Positions 48,519-57,161 of a stretch of DNA of 64,000 nt are shown piece by piece. The position numbers and the translations under genes were made by a program. The stretch lies in assembly GCF_003076275.1 (NCBI RefSeq), contig NZ_CP029064.1, positions 1 to 64,000 on the forward strand, read 5' to 3'. The number at the start of each line of letters is the position of its first letter. Within the stretch, counting starts at the first letter, position 1. The notes beneath the pieces were generated by a model, which ran no database searches, was not told the DNA's origin, and saw only the letters and a list, made by a program, of their open reading frames with translations. This DNA comes from Microbulbifer sp. A4B17 (GTDB lineage Bacteria > Pseudomonadota > Gammaproteobacteria > Pseudomonadales > Cellvibrionaceae).

Positions 48519-48809
48519 ATGCGGATGGTACAGTATTCCACACTCATTCGTGTAATTTGTTTCGCTGCTTTTGGGCCTGAAAAAAGTCTATCCCACTCTG
48601 GAGAGGCAGTCGGAGTTTGGTACCAGGGCCCTAATAGTTACCACAATCTACATATATGCAATCAGGCTTTGGCAAAAGCTGTGTTTAGGTCAGTTTTTGA
48701 GGATGTTACAGCTTCTCGATTAATTGTCATATTTAGCCAAACAAATCGTTTTATCCCCCATTTGGAACGCCTGTCATTCTATTTATGGAAAAATATCCTA
48801 ACAAAATGA
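48519..48809 (+). CDS. Doubtful small ORF
   Basis: A 96-codon frame in the long gap between the MATE gene and coxB. The product (MRMVQYSTLIRVICFAAFGP at the start) has no recognisable domain, and there is no clear ribosome-binding site. I list it only because nothing else explains this stretch; it may be a remnant or a chance frame. Confidence 0.2.
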   Translation: MRMVQYSTLIRVICFAAFGPEKSLSHSGEAVGVWYQGPNSYHNLHICNQALAKAVFRSVFEDVTASRLIVIFSQTNRFIPHLERLSFYLWKNILTK

Positions 48810-49077
48810 TTGAATTTATTTGTTGATCTTTATATTTGCCAGCAAAATGATAATTATTTTCAAAAACGCCCCCGATTGACTTTTTTCTGTCGATGTGTTC
48901 CTTTTGTACCTGCAGTAGTTGCGACAAATAAAGAAAAACTGGTTGTTGGTTGTACCTTTCCGGACGACGACATCTGGAGTAAAAAATCTTTTACTAAGAA
49001 TAACAAGTTGCACTGACGGCAGTAACGCGAGGAAGTCTCCTCGACCAGTGTATGTAGTCTTGTGTTACTACAGTATG

Positions 49078-49096
49078 TCCACAATTTTTGTGTGGA
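49078..49096. promoter_or_regulatory. Inverted repeat upstream of coxB
   Basis: TCCACA-N7-TGTGGA is a perfect 6-bp inverted repeat with an AT-rich centre, 118 bp upstream of coxB. Its position suits a regulator-binding site for the cox operon. It does not clearly match a consensus I know. Confidence 0.35.
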
Positions 49097-49213
49097 ATTA
49101 ATCCTGTTAGGCAGTTGATACAGGTAAAATTCGCTTATCCGTGAAGGCCAGTGGCCAAAATAAAAATTACGGGTTTCCCTGGGGAGGCCCGCAACCACGG
49201 AGATCTATAGGCG

Positions 49214-50359
49214 ATGTTGAGAGGCTTCGATCGGCTGTTCGCCTTGCTGGCTACTTCGCTATCTGTACAAACTGTTTTAGCAGATGAACAGGATGTTGAG
49301 CGCTGGGGGGTAAATATGCCCCAAGGGGTGACAGAAGTCGCCCAGACTACTTATGAGCTGCATATGCTGATCTTTTGGATCTGTGTAGCCATCGGTGCGC
49401 TAGTGTTCAGTATCATGTTCTATAGCATGTGGCGCCACCGCAAGAGTAAGGGATACAAAGCGGCCCAATTTCATGAAAGTACGGCAGTGGAACTGGTTTG
49501 GACCATAATACCCACTGTCATCCTGATTTTGATGGCAATTCCAGCCACCAAAACACTCTATGACATTTATGATACCGAGGAGGCAGACCTTGATATCATG
49601 ATCACTGGGTACCAGTGGAAGTGGAAGTATGAATATCGGGATTCCGATGTTGCTTTTTTTTCCAGCCTGTCTACACCTAAAGCGCAAATTGATAACCTCC
49701 AGCCAAAAGGCTCCAACTATCTCCTTGAGGTTGATGAACCTCTGGTTGTACCTATCAAGAAAAAAATCCGTTTCCTAATTACCGCCAATGATGTGATACA
49801 TGCTTGGTGGGTTCCAGACCTCGCTGTTAAAAAAGATGCTATTCCAGGCTTTATAAACGACGCCTGGACTCGTATTGAGGAACCGGGGATATACCGGGGT
49901 CAGTGCGCAGAACTATGCGGAAAAGACCACGGCTTTATGCCTATAGTTGTAAAGGCGGTGCCCCAGGAGGAGTACGATGCTTGGTTGAGCTCGCGAGCTG
50001 CAGAGGCGGTCAAAATGCGTGAGCTTACCGGGAAAACTTTTACATTCGAAGAGCTCTTCGCTCAGGGTGAAAAAGTCTATAACCGCACTTGTGCAGCCTG
50101 CCATCAACCTAATGGACAAGGGGTACCCGGAGTTTTCCCCCCTATTGCAGGTTCAAAGATTGCCACCGGCCCGCTAAATGGCCACTTAGATATCGTTATC
50201 GATGGATCAGCAGCAAACCCAGCAATGCAGGCTTTTGGCGAACAATTGTCGGAAGTTGATTTGGCTGCAGTAATTACCTATCAACGCAATGCATTCGGTA
50301 ACGAGATGGGTGATACGGTTCAGCCCGTTGACATACTCAATTTCAAGAATAAGCAGTAA
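49214..50359 (+). CDS. coxB: Cytochrome c oxidase subunit II with fused cytochrome c domain
   Basis: Subunit II of an aa3-type oxidase takes electrons from cytochrome c through its CuA centre. The 381-residue protein has a signal peptide (LLATSLSVQTVLA), two membrane helices (about 50-75 and 92-115), and the CuA domain with His in NDVIHAWWVPDL and the ligands Cys231 and Cys235 in GQCAELCGKDHGFM. The C-terminal extension (from about 275) is a cytochrome c domain with heme site CAACH (Cys293, Cys296, His297), as in caa3-type subunit II. It starts the cox operon; coxA follows after 20 bp. Confidence 0.97.
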   Translation: MLRGFDRLFALLATSLSVQTVLADEQDVERWGVNMPQGVTEVAQTTYELHMLIFWICVAIGALVFSIMFYSMWRHRKSKGYKAAQFHESTAVELVWTIIPTVILILMAIPATKTLYDIYDTEEADLDIMITGYQWKWKYEYRDSDVAFFSSLSTPKAQIDNLQPKGSNYLLEVDEPLVVPIKKKIRFLITANDVIHAWWVPDLAVKKDAIPGFINDAWTRIEEPGIYRGQCAELCGKDHGFMPIVVKAVPQEEYDAWLSSRAAEAVKMRELTGKTFTFEELFAQGEKVYNRTCAACHQPNGQGVPGVFPPIAGSKIATGPLNGHLDIVIDGSAANPAMQAFGEQLSEVDLAAVITYQRNAFGNEMGDTVQPVDILNFKNKQ

Positions 50360-50379
50360 GCGCCCGGAGGAAATTCAGA

Positions 50380-51930
50380 ATGGCACATGGTCCTCAGCCT
50401 GGTTTAAAGCGTTGGCTCTATACGACCAACCACAAAGATATAGGGTCTATGTATTTGTGGTTTAGCTTTGCAATGTTTCTGCTCGGTGGATGTATGGCTT
50501 TAGTTATTCGGGCCGAGCTATTCGAGCCTGGTTTGCAAATAGTGCAACCGGAATTCTTTAATCAAATGACTACCATGCACGGACTTATCATGGTGTTTGG
50601 TGCAGTTATGCCTGCCTTTGTCGGCTTGGCAAACTGGATGATACCAATGATGATAGGTGCGCCAGACATGGCATTGCCAAGGATGAATAACTGGAGTTTT
50701 TGGATTCTTCCCTTTGCTTTTGCAATGCTGGCTTCAACCCTGTTTATGGAAGGTGGAGCACCAAATTTTGGATGGACTTTCTACGCACCATTATCAACAG
50801 AGTATGCACCTCCCAGCGTGACTTTCTTTATCTTTGCCATTCATATTATGGGTGCGTCATCCATTATGGGGGCAATTAATATTATCGCTACCATCTTGAA
50901 TATGCGTGCTCCGGGTATGACTTTGATGAAAATGCCCCTGTTCGTATGGACATGGTTAATTACCGCCTATCTCTTGATTGCTGTAATGCCGGTGTTAGCT
51001 GGTGTGGTAACCATGATGTTGATGGATATACATTTTGGTACGAGTTTCTTCAGCGCAGCTGGTGGTGGCGATCCAGTGTTGTTCCAGCATGTATTCTGGT
51101 TCTTTGGTCACCCTGAAGTTTACATCATGATTTTGCCCGCATTCGGCATCATCTCAGCAATTATTCCCACCTTCACGCGCAAGCCCCTATTTGGGTATAG
51201 CTCCATGGTTTACGCCACAGCGGCGATTGCGTTTTTGAGCTTTATCGTGTGGGCTCACCACATGTTCACGGTGGGCATGCCGATTGCCGGTGAATTATTT
51301 TTTATGTACGCCACTATGCTGATTGCTGTACCAACAGGTGTAAAAATCTTCAATTGGGTTTCCACCATGTTCCGGGGATCCATGACGTTTGAAACTCCAA
51401 TGTTATTTGCTATTGCGTTCATCATTCTTTTCGCAATAGGTGGATTCTCGGGATTGATGCTGGCGATTGCACCGGCAGACTTCCAATATCATGACACTTA
51501 TTTTGTCGTAGCACATTTCCATTATGTACTGGTTCCTGGAGCTATCTTCTCCATTACAGCTGGAGTTTACTATTGGCTACCTAAGTGGACTGGTCATATG
51601 TATAGCGAAACCATGGGTAAGGTCCATTTCTGGCTTGCATTTATTGGCTTGAATGTAACCTTCTTCCCAATGCATTTTGTTGGTCTCGCTGGCATGCCAC
51701 GTCGAATACCAGATTATGCGCTTCAATTTGCCGACTTTAACCAGATATCCAGTATAGGCGCATTTCTCTTTGGAGCGGCACAGATCGTATTTCTTTTTAA
51801 TGTTGTGCGAACGGTGATGGGGGGTAAAAAAGCATCCGATCAGGTCTGGGACAATCCAGAAGGCCTGGAGTGGACCGTGCCATCTCCTGCTCCTTACCAT
51901 ACTTTCAGCACACCGCCGGTAGTGCGTTAA
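50380..51930 (+). CDS. coxA: Cytochrome c oxidase subunit I
   Basis: This is the catalytic subunit with heme a and the heme a3-CuB site. The 516-residue, 12-helix protein has the low-spin heme histidine in TTMHGLIMVFG (about residue 69), the CuB/cross-linked WFFGHPEVYIMILPAFG (about 245), the HH pair in VWAHHMFTVGMP (about 295) and the heme a3 and heme a histidines in YFVVAHFHYVLVPGA (about 380). The K-channel segment GHPEVYIMILP and the D-channel region near 130 appear intact. CGGAGGAAATT precedes the ATG. Confidence 0.98.
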   Translation: MAHGPQPGLKRWLYTTNHKDIGSMYLWFSFAMFLLGGCMALVIRAELFEPGLQIVQPEFFNQMTTMHGLIMVFGAVMPAFVGLANWMIPMMIGAPDMALPRMNNWSFWILPFAFAMLASTLFMEGGAPNFGWTFYAPLSTEYAPPSVTFFIFAIHIMGASSIMGAINIIATILNMRAPGMTLMKMPLFVWTWLITAYLLIAVMPVLAGVVTMMLMDIHFGTSFFSAAGGGDPVLFQHVFWFFGHPEVYIMILPAFGIISAIIPTFTRKPLFGYSSMVYATAAIAFLSFIVWAHHMFTVGMPIAGELFFMYATMLIAVPTGVKIFNWVSTMFRGSMTFETPMLFAIAFIILFAIGGFSGLMLAIAPADFQYHDTYFVVAHFHYVLVPGAIFSITAGVYYWLPKWTGHMYSETMGKVHFWLAFIGLNVTFFPMHFVGLAGMPRRIPDYALQFADFNQISSIGAFLFGAAQIVFLFNVVRTVMGGKKASDQVWDNPEGLEWTVPSPAPYHTFSTPPVVR

Positions 51931-51933
51931 CTT

Positions 51934-52506
51934 ATGAAAATTGGAGCAAATGCCAGGGTATCTATCAAGCTGCTGGCTGTTGCAGTCAGCATGCTGGTAT
52001 TTGCAATATTTATTATGCCCCCTATCTATGATGCCTTCTGTGAGATTACTGGATTAAATGGAAAGACTGGTGGGCGTTATGAGGCGGTACCTGCAGTAGT
52101 TGACAAGAGTCGAATAGTCACAGTTCAGTTTATAGCGAGCAATAATGAGAATATGCCCTGGAGATTTAGGCCCAGTGTAATATCTATGAAAGTTCATCCG
52201 GGAGAAATCAAGGATACCGTATTTCTTGCCGAAAATAATACTTCAAAAGATATGGTGGGTCAGGCAATTCCCAGCATGGTTCCATTTAAAGCCGCCGAGT
52301 ATTTTCATAAAACTGAATGCTTTTGTTTTAACCAACAGGAATTAAAAGCGGGAGAAAGTGCGGAATTACCACTACGTTTTATTGTGGATCCAGATCTTCC
52401 CGCAAATGTAAACACTGTAACCCTTTCCTATACTTTGTTCGATGTGACGGAAAGATTTGCCAATAAAACTGATAAAAATCAGATCGACCCCGAGCGAGAG
52501 GGATAA
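51934..52506 (+). CDS. ctaG: Cytochrome c oxidase assembly protein Cox11 (CtaG)
   Basis: Cox11 inserts copper into the CuB site of subunit I. The 190-residue protein has one N-terminal membrane helix (about 11-30), with the rest a periplasmic immunoglobulin-like domain. Copper-binding cysteines 129 and 131 form the CFCF motif in KTECFCFNQQEL, and MPLRF-type residues (LPLRFIVDPDLP) follow. The gene starts 3 bp after coxA and ends 4 bp before coxC. A CFCF motif and location between coxA and coxC make the call firm. Confidence 0.95.
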   Translation: MKIGANARVSIKLLAVAVSMLVFAIFIMPPIYDAFCEITGLNGKTGGRYEAVPAVVDKSRIVTVQFIASNNENMPWRFRPSVISMKVHPGEIKDTVFLAENNTSKDMVGQAIPSMVPFKAAEYFHKTECFCFNQQELKAGESAELPLRFIVDPDLPANVNTVTLSYTLFDVTERFANKTDKNQIDPEREG

Positions 52507-52510
52507 AAAT

Positions 52511-53401
52511 ATGGCTAGTGAAAGCAGTTATTACGTGCCTGAGCAATCAAGGCTGCCAATATTTGCAACGATTGGATTGTTTTTAATAGCTTTTGGAGCT
52601 GCCAATTGGATTAATGGAGGAAGTCCATACATTTTCTTTACCGGCGCCTTTGCCATGGCCGCAGTATTGTGGTTCTGGTTTGCTGCAGTAATTAAAGAAA
52701 ATATGGCTGGTCTGAATAGTGATCAATTGAAACGATCATATGTCTGGGGAATGGGATGGTTTATATTCTCTGAGGTGATGTTTTTTGCTGCTTTCTTTGG
52801 GGCCCTCTATTACATAAGAAATTTTTCGGTACCCTGGTTGGGGGGGGAAGGGGATAGAGGAATTTCCAATATGCTTTGGGAAGGGTTTGAAAGTAGTTGG
52901 CCTCTGTATGTAACTCCCGATGCTGCTGCACATGGTGATACTGCAAAATTTATGGGTCCGAAGGATGTGATTGACCCGTGGCACTTACCGTTGTGGAATA
53001 CGATTATTCTTCTGACTTCTAGTGTCACAATCCATTTTGCACACGTATTTCTGAAAAAGAACCAAAGAAATAATTTTAATATTTTATTAACGATTACTGT
53101 GTTTCTAGGCGTAATGTTTATATTTCTTCAGGCGAAAGAGTATTACGAAGCCTATCAACATCTCGGCCTGACACTTGAATCTGGAATCTATGGAACAACA
53201 TTCTTTATGTTGACGGGATTTCATGGAGCTCATGTAACGCTCGGCACAATAATGTTAATAATCATGTTACTCAGGTCGGTAATAGCGAATCATTTCAGAC
53301 CCGATGACCACTTTGGCTTCGAAGCTGCGAGTTGGTATTGGCACTTCGTTGATGTAGTTTGGGTTGGACTATTTATTTTTGTTTATGTGCTTGGTGCCTG
53401 A
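52511..53401 (+). CDS. coxC: Cytochrome c oxidase subunit III
   Basis: Subunit III is a seven-helix membrane protein that stabilises the oxidase and supports the proton-uptake D channel. From the ATG 52511 the protein is 296 residues; the longer frame from 52457 overlaps ctaG and is unlikely. It has WFIFSEVMFFAAFFGALYY near 80, FEGGYEAYQ-type segments replaced by AKEYYEAYQHLGLTLESGIYGTTFFMLTGFHGAHVTLG near 215-250, and FGFEAASWYWHFVDVVWVGLF at the end. All match subunit III. A 12-bp stem hairpin follows. Confidence 0.97.
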   Translation: MASESSYYVPEQSRLPIFATIGLFLIAFGAANWINGGSPYIFFTGAFAMAAVLWFWFAAVIKENMAGLNSDQLKRSYVWGMGWFIFSEVMFFAAFFGALYYIRNFSVPWLGGEGDRGISNMLWEGFESSWPLYVTPDAAAHGDTAKFMGPKDVIDPWHLPLWNTIILLTSSVTIHFAHVFLKKNQRNNFNILLTITVFLGVMFIFLQAKEYYEAYQHLGLTLESGIYGTTFFMLTGFHGAHVTLGTIMLIIMLLRSVIANHFRPDDHFGFEAASWYWHFVDVVWVGLFIFVYVLGA

Positions 53402-53411
53402 TACAGATAGG

Positions 53412-53443
53412 GCTTTCTGGTGAGGCTAGAATCATCAGAAAGC
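53412..53443. terminator. Bidirectional hairpin after coxC
   Basis: GCTTTCTGGTGA (53412-53423) and TCATCAGAAAGC (53432-53443) form a 12-bp stem (one G-T pair) with an 8-nt loop. It lies between coxC and the convergent DUF2909 gene. Partial readthrough would be needed if the downstream assembly genes depended on the coxB promoter. Confidence 0.8.
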
Positions 53444-53453
53444 TTCTACTTCA

Positions 53454-53693
53454 TTAATATTTATCGGCCCAAGGTGCGGTTTTTGACAAAATGCCACTTT
53501 CAAAGCCGTACCAGATAGCAAGGAGTAAGAGTGTTGCAAGCAATATCCTTATGCCCAAAGCGTAAAGCGTTCGCTTGGATTGAGGTGTACCCATATCTCT
53601 CAATAGAAAAAAAAGCGCACTTGAAAGACTGGCAAGTACGGATAGGAATAAGACAAGAATAACAATCTTCAGCCACATTTTATTATTTTCCAT
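53454..53693 (-). CDS. DUF2909 twin-transmembrane protein
   Basis: The 79-residue protein has two membrane helices (about 8-28 and 44-64) around a short charged loop (RDMGTPQSKRTLYAL). This is the DUF2909 family, found on the opposite strand between coxC and SURF1 in Pseudomonas as well. It may be an accessory or assembly factor of the oxidase, but no function is established. The start could also be the internal ATG five codons later. It is divergent from SURF1 by 17 bp, so the two share a promoter region. Confidence 0.85.
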   Translation of the reverse strand: MENNKMWLKIVILVLFLSVLASLSSALFFLLRDMGTPQSKRTLYALGIRILLATLLLLAIWYGFESGILSKTAPWADKY

Positions 53694-53710
53694 TATTTAT
53701 GTAGTTGCGC

Positions 53711-54487
53711 ATGATAGTAGAAACTCCATCAGCCTCTGCGAAAGGTATCAGTTTACCACTGATTCGCAATTGGCCCATCACGATATTTTCCGTGGGTATA
53801 TCTATCCTTTTTATCTTTTTGGGTGTGTGGCAGCTGGATAGGGCTAAACAAAAAGTACTGCTTAAGACAAGAGTAGAAAACAGGCTTTCTACACAACCGC
53901 AGAAAATATCAAATCTCTCTTCTTATCAAGAATATACATCCGTAACCTTAGAAGGAATTTACCAGGAAAAGTTATATTTTTTAGATAATAGGACTAGAAA
54001 TGGTTTGGTTGGTTACGAAGTGTTACAAGTGTTTTCAACGGAAAGTTCTGACTGGCTTATCAACCGAGGCTGGATTCCTGGCGGTGGGAACAGAAAAATA
54101 TTGCCTGCAATAGAACCTTATCGTGGTATAAGGTCACTACAAGGATACTTATACCCCATTAATGATGAGCCGGTGGATAACTCTACTTTAGACCCTCTGT
54201 TTAAAAATAGAATTCAGCGAGTAGATGTGAACTTCACTGAATCTATAGGAGTAATAAATAAGAGCTGGTTAATTCGATTATTTGCTGATTCAGATACTGC
54301 TTTAGTTACTGACTGGATTTTTTTTAATAGCAATCCTGAGAAACACCGTGCTTATGCATTTCAATGGTTCTCTATGTCAATTGCTGTATGCCTTTTGTGG
54401 ATCTATTCAGCAACTAACATTGTTGTCTGGTTGCGCTGTAGAGTATGTAGCAGTAAAGAAAAGGAGTTTCAAAATGAAATTAAATAG
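53711..54487 (+). CDS. SURF1-family cytochrome oxidase assembly protein
   Basis: SURF1 (Shy1) proteins aid insertion of heme a3 into subunit I. From the ATG 53711 the product has 258 residues; the frame can be extended to a TTG at 53705. It has two membrane helices (about 25-42 and 217-235) flanking a periplasmic domain, with LGVWQLDRAKQK after the first helix, VTLEGIYQEKLYFLDNRTRNGLVGYEVLQVF near 80-110 and the WLINRGWIPGG segment, all typical. The 3' end overlaps the next gene by 14 bp. Confidence 0.92.
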   Translation: MIVETPSASAKGISLPLIRNWPITIFSVGISILFIFLGVWQLDRAKQKVLLKTRVENRLSTQPQKISNLSSYQEYTSVTLEGIYQEKLYFLDNRTRNGLVGYEVLQVFSTESSDWLINRGWIPGGGNRKILPAIEPYRGIRSLQGYLYPINDEPVDNSTLDPLFKNRIQRVDVNFTESIGVINKSWLIRLFADSDTALVTDWIFFNSNPEKHRAYAFQWFSMSIAVCLLWIYSATNIVVWLRCRVCSSKEKEFQNEIK

Positions 54488-55112
54488 CCAATCTATTTTG
54501 GCCGCGAAAAACCTGAAAAAAATAAAATCAGGAAATCGATTTGTACAAGGTCTCTCCATATTAGCATCAGTTGTACTTCCTATCACAGCAGCATATGTCG
54601 TTTACTATACGGGTTTAGGTGTTCCCAAAAACACAATTAACCAAGGAGAGTTGCTACAACCGCCTTTTGACATAGCTGAAATAAAAATTACTCAGCAAGG
54701 ACAACAATTTTCGCTTGTATCTGAGGCCGAGTCCAAATGGCGTTACCTTATTATAAGTGATAGTGATTGCGGCAAAGATTGTGAAGATCTGCTTTATATA
54801 AGCAGACAAGTTCATATTCGTCTGGGTGAAAAGGCCCATCGGGTTGAACGTCTTTTGGTAGTCAGTGATAGCTTGGATGAAAAGCGTCAAGAACAAATAC
54901 AAATTCAGCACCCAAAATTGAAAATAGTGAATTTGGATGGTGAGAACTTCAAACAACTGATAGAGAAAACTGATCACGATAGCGTGACTTCAACAAAAGC
55001 TTTGCTCGTGGATCAGGAGGGCTTCGCTATGATGGCCTATGATCGGCAGCATAGCGGCAACCAATTGCTTAAAGATATAAAAAGATTATTGAAGTACTCC
55101 TACGAGCAATAA
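54474..55112 (+). CDS. Cox-locus membrane protein with Sco-like CxxxC motif
   Basis: The 212-residue protein starts at the ATG 54474 (AAGGAG upstream); the longer frame from 54348 lies within SURF1 and is rejected. One membrane helix (about 26-44) anchors a periplasmic domain that looks like a thioredoxin-fold SCO relative: Cys99 and Cys103 lie in DSDCGKDCEDLLY (CxxxC, like the copper-binding CPDIC of Sco), with ALLVDQEGFAMMAYD and a C-terminal helix after it. The third Sco ligand, a histidine, is not obvious. Pseudomonas carries a comparable unknown gene between SURF1 and ctaA. A redox or copper-chaperone role in CuA assembly is inferred. Confidence 0.75.
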   Translation: MKLNSQSILAAKNLKKIKSGNRFVQGLSILASVVLPITAAYVVYYTGLGVPKNTINQGELLQPPFDIAEIKITQQGQQFSLVSEAESKWRYLIISDSDCGKDCEDLLYISRQVHIRLGEKAHRVERLLVVSDSLDEKRQEQIQIQHPKLKIVNLDGENFKQLIEKTDHDSVTSTKALLVDQEGFAMMAYDRQHSGNQLLKDIKRLLKYSYEQ

Positions 55113-55119
55113 CATTAGC

Positions 55120-56226
55120 ATGCGGAAATTTTCAGTAATGTCTAATCAAGAAAATATTAAAAACTGGCGACAAATCATTGCCTGGACTGCCTGCATCTTA
55201 GCTGTTGTAGTTGTTGTATTAGGTGCTTTTACCAGACTGGTGGATGCTGGTTTAGGTTGTCCAGACTGGCCTGGGTGCTATGGCCATCTCACTTGGCCAA
55301 ACGATGCAAAGGAGATTAATAGAGCTAACATGATATTCCCCGATTCACCGGTAGATGTTAGTAAAACCTGGCCAGAAATGGTCCATCGCTATTTTGCGGG
55401 AACTTTACTTTTATTCGTTGTATTACTCACTTGTCTTGCCTGGAGGGAGCGGCAATCCCCAACCTTTAAACAAACGCATATTCTTTTGGTAATTATTATA
55501 TTACAAGCCGCATTTGGTATGTGGACCGTAACTTTAAAGTTATGGCCGCAGGTTGTTACCGCTCACCTGATTGGTGGAATGGCAACCTTGTCTATGATAT
55601 GGATTCTCTGTGAAAGGTTAGGCCAAAAAACTATACGGTTACGTGAAAAATATTTACCTACTGTAAGGCGCTTGAGACCGTTTACTTTAGTTGCAGTTGC
55701 AATAGTGATAATACAAATTGGCCTCGGCGGCTGGACAAGCTCCAATTATGCGGCTTTAGCCTGCCCAGACTTTCCAACCTGTCATAACGAGTGGTGGCCG
55801 GAAGCAAACTTTAGTGAAGGTTTTAATATCGCTCAAAAAATTGGACCAAATTATTTGGGTGGTGTGCTTGAGAGCGATGCCCGCACAGCTATACATCTCG
55901 CCCATCGAGTGGGTGCACTGATAGCATCAATAATGGTAATTATACTTGCGGTTTTTACCTGGCGAGTGGGATTGAGAGGTTGGTCATTATGGCTTTCAGG
56001 TGCTCTTATACTCCAAGTCACTTTAGGAATTGCTAATGTAGTTATGCATTTGCCGTTAGGAATAGCCGTCGCACATAATGCTGGTGCAGCCTTTCTGCTT
56101 CTTAGCTTAATAACTTTTAGTTATCGAATATATACATTAAAAATGGTAAATGTAAGTCAACAGGATGTAAAACTTGGTGTAGTGGGGCAGGATGGTAGCT
56201 TATCTACCGTTTCAAATGTCAATTAA
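55120..56226 (+). CDS. ctaA: Heme A synthase
   Basis: CtaA (COX15 type) oxidises the methyl group of heme O to give heme A for cytochrome oxidase. The 368-residue protein has eight membrane helices with the conserved GAFTRLVDAGLGCPDWPGCYG (about residue 42-62), PEMVHRYFAG with a heme histidine (about 88), VVTAHLIGGM, and the paired-cysteine TSSNYAALACPDFPTCHNEWWP near 205-225, plus HLAHRVGAL and AHNAGAAFLL. The start at 55120 or the ATG at 55138 cannot be separated; neither has a strong ribosome-binding site. It follows the previous gene by 7 bp. Confidence 0.95.
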   Translation: MRKFSVMSNQENIKNWRQIIAWTACILAVVVVVLGAFTRLVDAGLGCPDWPGCYGHLTWPNDAKEINRANMIFPDSPVDVSKTWPEMVHRYFAGTLLLFVVLLTCLAWRERQSPTFKQTHILLVIIILQAAFGMWTVTLKLWPQVVTAHLIGGMATLSMIWILCERLGQKTIRLREKYLPTVRRLRPFTLVAVAIVIIQIGLGGWTSSNYAALACPDFPTCHNEWWPEANFSEGFNIAQKIGPNYLGGVLESDARTAIHLAHRVGALIASIMVIILAVFTWRVGLRGWSLWLSGALILQVTLGIANVVMHLPLGIAVAHNAGAAFLLLSLITFSYRIYTLKMVNVSQQDVKLGVVGQDGSLSTVSNVN

Positions 56227-56260
56227 GTCGTAAGCTTATAAAAGAAAAATAGGTGTGACT

Positions 56261-57154
56261 ATGGCCATAAATTCTGTGGAAATGCGTCAAATTCAATTGC
56301 GGGACTACTATGAGTTAACTAAGCCGCGAGTAGTTATGCTAATGCTGCTAACCTCCGTTATAGGTATGTTTTTATCTGTTCCTGGAATGGTTCCGCTAGA
56401 TATTTTGCTATTTGGCAATTTAGGTATTGCCTTTTGTGCCGGGAGTGCAGCCGCAGTAAATCATCTAGTTGATCGTCATATTGATACGAAAATGGCCCGC
56501 ACTAGTAATCGCCCTATTGCAAAAGGCAGAGTGGAACCTGCGAAAGCAGTGGTTTTTGCTTTGATGCTGGGTGTGACAGGGATGTTAATTTTATTGCTTT
56601 TTGTCAATGCCTTGACTGCCTGGCTGACATTAATATCTCTTCTTGGCTATGCTGTGATTTATACCATGTTTCTCAAGCGGGCTACACCACAGAACATTGT
56701 TATTGGTGGGCTTGCAGGTGCCGCTCCACCATTGTTGGGTTGGACGGCAGTCACTGGTGAGGTTGACGGGCATGCCTTGCTGTTGGTGCTGATTATTTTT
56801 GCCTGGACGCCTCCGCATTTTTGGGCCCTTGCGGTACATAGAAAAGAAGAGTATGCGCGAGCAGATGTACCTATGTTGCCTGTAACTCATGGGATTCCCT
56901 ATACCAACCTCAATATAGTTTTATATACCTTTATTTTACTGGCAGTCAGTTTATTGCCTTTTGCTACGGCAATGTTCGGATGGTTATATCTGCTGGGCGC
57001 TGTAGTGCTTGGAATTGGGTTTGTTTATTGGAGCTTTGTCATGCTTCTTGGGAAAAATCCTAATGCGGGAATGGAGACCTTCAAATATTCGATCATCTAT
57101 TTAATGGCTTTATTCTGTATCATGCTGTTAGATCACTACTTAATTTCTGTGTGA
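56261..57154 (+). CDS. ctaB: Protoheme IX farnesyltransferase (heme O synthase)
   Basis: CtaB/CyoE attaches a farnesyl group to heme b to give heme O, the CtaA substrate. The 297-residue UbiA-family membrane protein begins at the ATG 56261, preceded by AGG 7 nt upstream; the GTG at 56255 has no spacing for it. The two Asp-rich prenyl-diphosphate motifs are NHLVDRHIDTKMARTSNRPIAKG (about residue 65) and the later DVPMLPVTHG (about 205). The KPRVVMLML segment near 20 is typical. It lies 34 bp after ctaA. Confidence 0.96.
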   Translation: MAINSVEMRQIQLRDYYELTKPRVVMLMLLTSVIGMFLSVPGMVPLDILLFGNLGIAFCAGSAAAVNHLVDRHIDTKMARTSNRPIAKGRVEPAKAVVFALMLGVTGMLILLLFVNALTAWLTLISLLGYAVIYTMFLKRATPQNIVIGGLAGAAPPLLGWTAVTGEVDGHALLLVLIIFAWTPPHFWALAVHRKEEYARADVPMLPVTHGIPYTNLNIVLYTFILLAVSLLPFATAMFGWLYLLGAVVLGIGFVYWSFVMLLGKNPNAGMETFKYSIIYLMALFCIMLLDHYLISV

Positions 57155-57161
57155 GGACGAA

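Larger units (their letters stand above)
48308..49213. other. Long intergenic region upstream of the cytochrome oxidase operon
   Basis: About 900 bp without a recognisable gene. It contains a 96-codon frame at 48519-48809 and a shorter one at 48810-49016, neither with a recognisable product or clear ribosome-binding site; they may be decayed genes or chance frames. Near the 3' end are a small hairpin, CGAGGA-agtc-TCCTCG (49028-49043), and an inverted repeat, TCCACA-N7-TGTGGA (49078-49096), 118 bp before coxB. These could be parts of the cox promoter region. No tRNA or other RNA gene was recognised. Confidence 0.5.
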
